64,000 bases of DNA from Eublepharis macularius (Eukaryota > Chordata > Lepidosauria > Squamata > Eublepharidae), in contig NC_072793.1 of NCBI RefSeq assembly GCF_028583425.1, forward strand, positions 61,757,028 to 61,821,027, read 5' to 3'. The position numbers and the translations under genes were made by a program. Under the pieces are notes generated by a model. It was given only the letters and a program-made list of their open reading frames with translations, was not told where the DNA came from and ran no database searches. Positions 57,167-64,000 of this stretch are shown here, one piece after another; position 1 is the stretch's first letter; each line of letters begins with the position of its first letter.

Positions 57167-57228
57167 GTTTGACATCTACAGGAAGGTGCCAAAAGACCTT
57201 ACGCAGCCAACCTTTACAGGAGCAATTA
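57167..57228 (+). CDS. ERGIC1: ERGIC1 coding exon 2 (FDIYRKVPKDLTQPTFTGAI)
   Basis: This 62-bp exon completes the second Arg codon with its first G, then encodes FDIYRKVPKDLTQPTFTGAI and one base of the next codon. It is bounded by an acceptor CCCCCCAG at 57161-57166 and a donor A|GTAAGTG at 57229. The peptide is the cytosolic N-terminus just before the first membrane span of ERGIC1 (human has TQPTYTGAIISICCCLF; here Phe replaces Tyr). It is clearly ERGIC1 rather than its relatives ERGIC2 and ERGIC3, whose N-termini differ. The following exon should start TC or similar and encode the first transmembrane helix; it is not in the remaining 6.8 kb. The reading frame is unbroken across both exons, so nothing suggests a pseudogene. 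Confidence 0.95.
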
Positions 57229-57363
57229 GTAAGTGCCTGTGTGTGTGTATGTGTACATACCCCAGTCTAAATTTAGAATTCCTTCTGGCTTCTCATTTTA
57301 AGACAGTATGATTTCTTTCCAAAGAGATAGAAAATTACTAGATTTGTAGTACAACAGCTTGCT

Positions 57364-57412
57364 CTGTGTGTGTTTGTGTGTGCGTATGTGTGTGCGCGTG
57401 TGTGTTTTAATT
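57364..57412. repeat. TG-rich microsatellite
   Basis: Interrupted TG repeat with TGTGTGTGTT, GTGTGTGCG and GTGTGTGCGCGTGTGTG blocks. Could form Z-DNA; of no clear role. Confidence 0.85.
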
Positions 57413-57414
57413 GG

Positions 57415-58175
57415 ATAGCCCTGTAAGATAACTAGGTGAACCACTGTGGGCTGATTGGGATACCCTGTTGAGTCATGCTGTGCTTGACGGCTTCTGGCAT
57501 GTCAGTCTCTGAGTTTGGGGTGAAAGCAAAAAAGCAGTTCCCTGGAGATGAAGCTGTGCTTGGTAGACAGCTTAATGTAAATTAGTGTGTTACTTGTTTT
57601 CTATATTGCTAGACAGTAACTATCACAGCCTCCCCCCACCCCTTACTTCGTTGGCACATAGCATAGTTTGGTCTTAATGTCATCTTCTTACTTGAGATCT
57701 TGTCTTCCTTCCTTATTAAGATTGAGGCCTGTTGGCTGAGTAATGCAATTTCACACCATTGTTGCTAGTGAGTGTGTTGTGTAGAGTGGTAAATACATAT
57801 CAGGCTGTTCCTGTCAGGTCAGTAATTACATGCCTAATGTTGCTTTCCTGTCTTGTTGCACACCAATTTCCTTTGATCAAGTAACTGTGCCCCAGTTCAC
57901 TCGCTTTTGTAGTTTGGGTCACTAGTCATATATATATCATTGCTGACGCAAACAGTATCACATCCAAAGGTAGTGATCAGTGCTGAATAGAACTGAGTCA
58001 GTAATCCTGAATCATTTAGGATGCAGTCTGAAGAAGGAGGAAGAGATAATTGATCAAAGCTGAGATGCCCTTACAAAGACTTAGTGGGGTTCAGCCATTT
58101 CACTTACGGCTATTGTTCTTACTCCCTTTCCCCACTTTGCATACCTAAGTCTTTACATTTCTGTTTTCACAGAAT
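57415..58175. other. intron 2, nothing recognised
   Basis: No feature recognised. Confidence 0.4.
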
Positions 58176-58179
58176 ACAG

Positions 58180-59770
58180 CTTTTCACATTAGCTATGATG
58201 AGAGTGGTTCTTCTAACATAATCTTTGTCAGGGTCTTATTCTGCACTTCTTACAACCTCCACCAATGCGAAACTACCAAGTCTTTTCTGTTGACATCTAC
58301 ATCATCGAGCAAAGGATACCCTACTGGCAAAGTGGCTGAAAAGGCTGCTCTGTGCCTTTCCTCCAACATCCTTGCTGTCCAAATCGCTAAAGAAACTAAA
58401 AAGGGAGAAAGCAGAATGTTGCTTTCCTGTCTTGTTGCTGCCTGGCTCCTTATTGGCCCAGGAAGCCTTGGTTGACCACTTTTCTGTCATTGTCAGTACA
58501 GGCTCCGTGGAGAATTCTGATGCTGCATGACATGTTGACTGTGGATCTGATATGCCATCCAAATCCAGGTTGACGTCAATTGACTGCATGGAGACTGAGC
58601 GGGAAAGTTTAGCAGCTGAGGCTTTTTCTGAGTAGGTTATCATTGGCACCTCCCAGCAATTCCACCTCCAAGATCTGCAATTGTACGTGGAGAGGGCCTT
58701 TATCCATTGAAGCAGATGGTAATGTCTACAGGCAGATTCTCTTGGTCTGCTAGGCCTTCTTCCTTCAAAAAGAACTTTCTCAGGGTCTGAGGGCCAGCAC
58801 TCTTCAAAAGTGCAACCTTGTCTATGGTTTTAGCACTAGGAATAGTTTTCCTTTTCCAGATATCCATCCATCAAAAGGTTGCTGAAAGGGGCATGTCTGC
58901 CACATCCCCTGACTATTCATAGATTCCCTCTTGGAGACTTCATGTAGTACTTCAGGCTCTGATTCAACCTCCATTTGAACCATTATGGGAGGTTTCCCTT
59001 AAGCAGTTGCTGCTTAAAGTATTGCTCCTAGTCATTTACTTTGGCAAGGAGGATTTCTGAATTAAGTTTCATCAGCAGAGGCTTGTGTGTATTCCATTAA
59101 AATACGGTGGTCCTTTGCACATCTGTTCCTTTTACTAAGGTAAATGCTGTCTTTCATAGATCTCAGGAGATCTCTTTGCCTTCCTTTTGTCCAAAACCTT
59201 CCCTTCCCAGGGAAGGGAATTGATTGGCATGTGTGGACTTGCAAAAAGATCTCTTAATTTACATCAAATGAAACATATCGGAATGTTTGATGCACCCAAT
59301 GGAAAAGAGTAAAAAAAGTCTTTCCAAATCTATCCTTAGCATATTGTTGAAAGAATGCATTTCCTTGGCCTATGAAAAACAAGGTCTTATGGTTCCAGAA
59401 GGGATTTTGACACAATAAACAAGAAGTGTCTCATGTCAGCAGCCTTTGGCACCATTCCCTCCACAGAGAACATTTGCAGGGCTGCAAGTTGGGCCTTTAT
59501 ATCTGCCTTTATTTGACACCGCCAAACAAACTCCTTTCCATGGCTGAAGCAGCTTTTGGATCCTTCAGCAAGTGGTTTAATTGGGTTTCCTATTTTTAGT
59601 TGACAGTTGTGTCTTCCCTCTCTAATCGATTTCTGGCTTTGTAATATCCCAAGCTTAGTAGAATGTTCTCCTCCCACTCGAGAGCATAGAACGTTGGATT
59701 TAATGTGAAGGTTCCTTTCTCTCAAGCGTGAGGAGGACACTCTAGATCCACCCTGGTTGGAAGGTTCAGC
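58180..59770 (+). mobile_element. probable DIRS-like tyrosine-recombinase retrotransposon (fossil)
   Basis: A region of about 1.6 kb with coding-like text in several broken frames. ICRAASWAFISAF near 59468-59510 resembles the end of a DIRS-type tyrosine recombinase, and text with GGAAGGTTCCTTTCTCTCAAGC-like composition resembles the untranslated ends of lizard DIRS copies. The element looks thoroughly broken and old. Both ends are approximate. A different LTR-kin or an unnamed retroelement is possible. Confidence 0.35.
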
Positions 59771-59774
59771 TCTT

Positions 59775-60380
59775 CTTTATATGTTGTTCAGTTGATTATC
59801 AATTATTTTTCCCCAGTGTAATCTGTTTTTGGTCTCTATTTTCACATTTGTGTTTGTTCAGCTCTTTTGATCTGTTGTCATATTTGCATTATACAGGGTT
59901 TTTTTTTGTCATTTGGAAGATTTTTTTTTGTAGTTAAAGACACACATTGTAGACTCTTGTATAGCTGGGGAAGTCTTCAGACTGATGAGTTGGATCCTCT
60001 TTCCCTGCTGGAGATGGAAAGAGTGGTCTGTTTCCTGCCTCCAGGGATCATAGAAAGGAGAACTCAGGTGCAGCAATGTGTCCTTCTCACCTTTGATTGA
60101 TGGAACTGCCACAATGAGTCCAATGTTCCATTTTGTTTTGACGTAGGGCAGAAACTATGAGAAGCATCATACTGATGTTTTGCAGATAAAGCAGTGCCTT
60201 CTGTTGTCAAATCTTTGTAAACTGTGATCTTGTGAACTTTAATAAATAGTGTCTTTAATGCTCTGCCTGTTTACTTCATGGAATAAATACATCTTTCATA
60301 GGACTACTGAGGCCTCTGCAGTTAAAACTCCATTGTTCTCAATACATAGACTCTGAAGAATAAGAAAATCCGGTTACTTT
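59775..60380. other. intron 2, nothing recognised
   Basis: Two AATAAA motifs near 60242 and 60283 might be left from a retroposon, otherwise nothing recognised. Confidence 0.4.
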
Positions 60381-60388
60381 ATTTAGAG

Positions 60389-60876
60389 CAGTGGCTCTCA
60401 AAGGGGGTGGTGGGATTACCTAGGGGGTGCTCAGAGGCAAAGGAGTGGCGGGAGACACTGGAGGTGGGCCCTTCTGAGCGCATTGTTCACTTATTTACGA
60501 CTGCCCAGGCTGGAGCCTCGAGCAAAACACATTCCTTGCTTTAAGTTTCTGCCTCTGCATGGTGCTGAATCTGGTGGAAACCAGATATTGGGAGACTGGT
60601 ATCACTTCATTGAGACCATCAATTGTGCCAATAATTTAATGAACAGTGAAATAGTTACTAAATGTAGTATCTAAGATTCTTGCTAAATGACAATAAGATT
60701 TTGAATAAATGTGCAATTAATTGTTACTATTTTTAATTTTATTGCTATTATCTTACTTAGTGGGTTGTGTAAACTGCTACTTTGAATAATGCTTTTTATA
60801 GGGTATTATAGGGAGCAGTGAGGATGAGTAAATGAAACCAAGGAGATGTTGGCTGGAAAAAGTTTGGGAACCACTG
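60389..60876. mobile_element. hAT-Charlie-like element, 488 bp
   Basis: Starts CAGTGGCTCTCAAAGGGGG and ends AAAGTTTGGGAACCACTG, the classic Charlie-type ends. Flanking octamers ATTTAGAG (60381-60388) and GTTTAAAG (60877-60884) match at 6 of 8. No transposase frame is recognisable. A relatively old insertion. Confidence 0.82.
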
Positions 60877-60884
60877 GTTTAAAG

Positions 60885-61495
60885 TATGACAGTAACAGCT
60901 TACCAATAATAGCAGAGTTTTATATGAATATTTGGCTACATTTAGGTTGAGGCAATCAAGCTTAAAAAAAAAGTATTCTCTGTTGTGAAAGAAGTGAACC
61001 CCTGGGACAGTATTGCTTGGCTGAAGATCTACAATTTTTGGAAAGTTCACAGTTCTAAAAAAAAACTATTAGGGCCAATAATTTTGTACATGGATAAGCA
61101 ACTTTCCTGGTCATCGCTATGGTGGACATGCTGGTGTTATGTATTTTGTGCATTCTTACTATTTAGGGAATGGATTCAGTAGAGTGAATACCAATCCCTT
61201 GTATGTTTTTACAAATATGAAAGCTTGGTAAATAATCTCCCCAGATCTGGACAAGTTTCAGAACCTTAGGTTACCGTTAGGTACGTTTGAGAATTCATAT
61301 GCTCCCTGAAGGCAACAAACAAACAAATATTGTAACCCCCACGGTGTTCCTCACACCTATCAATCTCTAAATTTGACATTGGTATCCAGAATTCTATTTT
61401 TAAAGAAGTAAGTTAATTTATGTACACACTGAGGAAAATGGAATGATCCCTGCTATGCAACAGTTTATAAAGACACCATCATGTCTTTCTTTGAT
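60885..61495. other. intron 2, nothing recognised
   Basis: No feature recognised. Confidence 0.4.
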
Positions 61496-61499
61496 AAAT

Positions 61500-62350
61500 T
61501 AATATGTATTATGGCAGAAATGATGCCAGTGGGATATACCTGGGCTTCAACAAAGCTTTTGACTTAGTTTTGCTGGACAGCCCAGTGACAAACTTTTAAG
61601 TATATAGTCTCGAAGAAAGGACTGTATGCTAAACATGATTCTTTGGAGGTCCCGCTTTGAGATTAGATAGGTGGAAACCCATATAAGGGCTTTCTTGATC
61701 GTAACACTGAATCTCCAGGGAGATTCATCTGTGTCGCTCTATTGTGGTCTTCCACTAGCAGGTAAAGACTTTTTTGGGGGGTGGCATTTCCCCCCACCCC
61801 TCTGGCACACAAACTGTTACTGGCTCTCAACCTTGGTTGTATTATGTATGTCTGCATGTTTTTGGATTGTTTATATATTTTATATACATTGATATTTTAA
61901 ATGCAGTATTTATGTTGAAATGTTTTTTATCTTTGCCACCTTGTGGAACCTATTTGGTAGCGCAGAAAAAATTTAAATCAATAGATAGTGATATATTACA
62001 GGTTGCTGTTGAGTCTGGTGATGGTTGGTATCTTCATGAATAACTTGGTTGATGATGATTGTGACATCAGTGTATGTGGTTCTTTACAGAGTACAAGAAG
62101 ACATATTTCTGCCTTGAGGAGCATGGAGTATGGTAGATGACACACGTTATATTTGTAGATGACAGAAAATTAGGAGGCAGTTCTAGGATTCTAGTCCAGA
62201 ATGTAGAGAAGACATTCAAAATGATCAGAAAAACTCGCAGAGTTGGGTGATTGCAAAATGAACAAAAAAGACAACTATAACTTGTTACTTTAGGAAGCAA
62301 ATACATATGGACTGATGTAAGATGGAGTGTCAAAGAACTGGCCAAGAAAC
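61500..62350 (+). mobile_element. old CR1-type LINE fragment split by an L2-like tail
   Basis: GGATATACCTGGGCTTCAAC-AAAGCTTTTGAC (YLDFxKAFD-like, about 61530-61565) and DDRKLGGSSRILVQNVEK (about 62157-62210) are CR1 RT text in broken frames. Between them lies the L2-like tail at 61615-61985. Confidence 0.6.
61615..61985 (+). mobile_element. L2-like LINE 3' tail
   Basis: CCCGCTTTGAGATTAGATAG, GTGGAAACCCATATAAGGGC (as in the L2-like copy near 47830) and CTTTGCCACCTTGTGGAACC near the end. It is diverged. Confidence 0.55.
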
Positions 62351-62566
62351 ATACTTCTGGCAGATTGTTAGTTTGTGATTCACATAAATTGAATGTGAAT
62401 CAATAATGGCTAAGACAGTTTTAGATTATTCCAGTAGGAATATAATTTTCCATAAAGTATGAAAGGGGAGACACTTGCCTCCTCAGTGGTGTGTAGTGTT
62501 TGTCCTTTACATTTTTATGACCATAGTTCTTCCCCTCACCCTTTCTCATGTTATAATAGAAGCTTA

Positions 62567-62857
62567 AAAGGTAAAGGTAGCCCCCTGTGCAAGCACTGAA
62601 TCATTATTGACCCATGGGAGACGTTGCATCATGATGTTTTCTTGGCAGACTTTTTACAGGGTGGTTTGCCATTGTCTTCCCCAGTCATGTACACTTTACC
62701 CCCAGGAAACTAGGTACTCATTTTACCGACAGAAGGATGGAAGGCTGAGTCAACCTTGAGCTGGCTATTTGAACCTGGCTTCCGCCAGGATCGAACTCAG
62801 GTCATGAGCAGAGCTTGGGCTGCAGTACTGCAGCTTACCACTCTGCGCCACAGGGAT
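62567..62857 (-). mobile_element. family A SINE between 45-bp direct repeats
   Basis: Antisense family A SINE (ATCGAACTCAGGTCATGAGC as the tRNA-like B box, GGGTGGTTTGCCATTGTCTTCC, GTAAAGGTAGCCCCC). A 45-bp direct repeat with one mismatch flanks it (62522-62566 and 62858-62902), much longer than the usual SINE target duplication. The right copy continues into a family 1 foldback fragment (GCTTATGCTGGAATAAATC). Confidence 0.9.
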
Positions 62858-62887
62858 CATAGTTCTTCCCTTCACCCTTTCTCATGT

Positions 62888-62945
62888 TATAATAGAAGCT
62901 TATGCTGGAATAAATCTTGTTGCTCTAAGGTGCCACTCATCTTAT
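62888..62945 (+). repeat. family 1 foldback fragment
   Basis: AGAAGCTTATGCTGGAATAA, then TTGTTGCTCTAAGGTGCCAC matches the arm end of family 1 (aagcttatgctacaataaaa, gttagtcttaaaggtgc). Partly included in the duplicated target. Confidence 0.6.
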
Positions 62946-62949
62946 TCCC

Positions 62950-64000
62950 GGAAACTAATATGACTTCTGCCTACCATGTAAAATGTGAACAGACCCAGAA
63001 AATTGACCCTGCTACTCCTTTGAAGACAAATAAATACATAAGTAATAAACTAGCTCTTTTCTGTAGGAGTTGTACTCTGTAAGGACTGCAGAGTTTAAGC
63101 CATATTAACTAGCTCTTTGCACACAGGCTGAACCCTCAATTGAATTAATAAATCGCAGAGCAGCCTATTAAGAAGGTGGTATAAATCTGAATTGCTAGAT
63201 AGATCTAAAGATCTATGTAACATTGCTGAATAAATTTAATGCAACCTCAGTAACAATATACAGTAGGTTCTACTTTCAGTTAAAGTCCTCTCCATAAAGT
63301 CTTTGGCATGGATGAAGAAGTGCTTTGCATTAACCTGCACATATCAGCTGTCCTATGCCTTCTTCTTTGGTGCTATACTGGATGATATCTGCCAATCACT
63401 GTTCCGAGAGTATAGTGTGTCACTGTGCCGAACTGCCCATGTTTAGGTATGTAGTCTGCAAGTAACACATTCTCTGGCACACGACTGTTAGGATCCTAAT
63501 GGCATGAGTTGTCTTATATCTCAATAAGGGCAAGCAGCCCAGACAGGTGTTCTGTCAATCGTACAGTTTAATTTTTACTAGAGGTGCATAGTTCAAGCTG
63601 AAGTGTTATACATACACATATGTGTTGTGCTTACACAGGGAAACACTATGCAAAACTATTTTAATGCTGTGTAGAAGTAGGGGTTTTAAGTGAATAGTAA
63701 AGATACAGTTAATGTGGCTTTCACAAACCTTTTCCCCACAGCAGCTTGTACCATTGCACTCATGAGTGTGTTGTATATGAAGCGGACTCAGAATCTAAGG
63801 AACCTTGAAGCCAGGGAACACCACCCTTACTGAGCCTGTGAGCACTTTTAGAATTTTGAGAATGGGGAATGGATTTCACAACAAAATGTCTGTCATGGGA
63901 TGCTGAGGCCAGTTGTATACTGTTGAGACATTACAATCCAAACATCCACCTAGGATGGAGGCTGATGTTTCTGAATGGGGGGCTCACTGTAGACACAAAG
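62950..64000. other. intron 2, nothing recognised
   Basis: No exon or repeat ends recognised up to the window edge. Confidence 0.4.

Larger units (their letters stand above)
57229..64000 (+). other. ERGIC1: ERGIC1 intron 2, 5' part
   Basis: Starts GTAAGTG. No third coding exon (expected to encode SICCC-like membrane-span residues) was found before the window ends, so the intron is longer than 6.7 kb. Confidence 0.85.

Noticed and set aside
57229-64000. Third coding exon of ERGIC1
   Set aside because: No stretch encoding the SICCC-LFILFLFLSELTG-like membrane span with splice sites was found.

Overview
The window looks like nuclear DNA from a squamate reptile (lizard or snake). The strongest reasons are a Sauria-type SINE with a Bov-B-like 3' tail (45724-45960) that lies inside an antisense RTE-BovB LINE remnant (45490-46870), together with many L2-like, CR1, hAT and tRNA-SINE copies. 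I could not decide the species. Family names come from recognising sequence by eye, not from a database search.

Only one host gene can be supported: the 5' end of ERGIC1 on the + strand. Coding exon 1 (28207-28226, MPFDFR plus a split Arg codon) lies in a CpG island, and coding exon 2 (57167-57228, FDIYRKVPKDLTQPTFTGAI) follows after an intron of about 28.9 kb. The remaining exons must lie beyond position 64000. The 28 kb upstream of exon 1 hold no recognisable host exon. Directly against the CpG island is an imperfect tandem repeat of about 110 bp per unit (27631-28020).

The rest is transposon-rich intergenic or intronic DNA. 1-13 kb: an L2-like LINE split by an 854-bp hAT element with a perfect 8-bp target duplication, a GC-rich foldback island, an antisense L2 carrying two nested hAT-type MITEs, two neighbouring 80-bp palindromes and a second L2. 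13-28 kb: TIR elements, a tRNA-SINE, a CR1 LINE, a TTTC microsatellite and the first long foldback retroposon. 28-45 kb: ERGIC1 intron 1 with a CR1 split by a 284-bp foldback element, several more foldback-family copies, a cluster of SINEs and a solo LTR inside a SINE. 45-64 kb: BovB with Sauria SINE and hAT, three L2 tails, a likely DIRS-like fossil, a hAT-Charlie-like element and a SINE flanked by an unusually long 45-bp direct repeat.

The most interesting signal is a set of foldback retroposons (26868-27106, 32731-33014, 39356-39567 and shorter relatives). Two unrelated sequences share one architecture: a head-to-head dimer, a unique flank on one side, a 12-13 bp target duplication, and a hammerhead-like core (CTGANGA, stem-loop, GAAA) in each arm. 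This resembles terminal parts of Penelope-like elements. However, one extra base and the lack of a clear stem I mean ribozyme activity is not shown.
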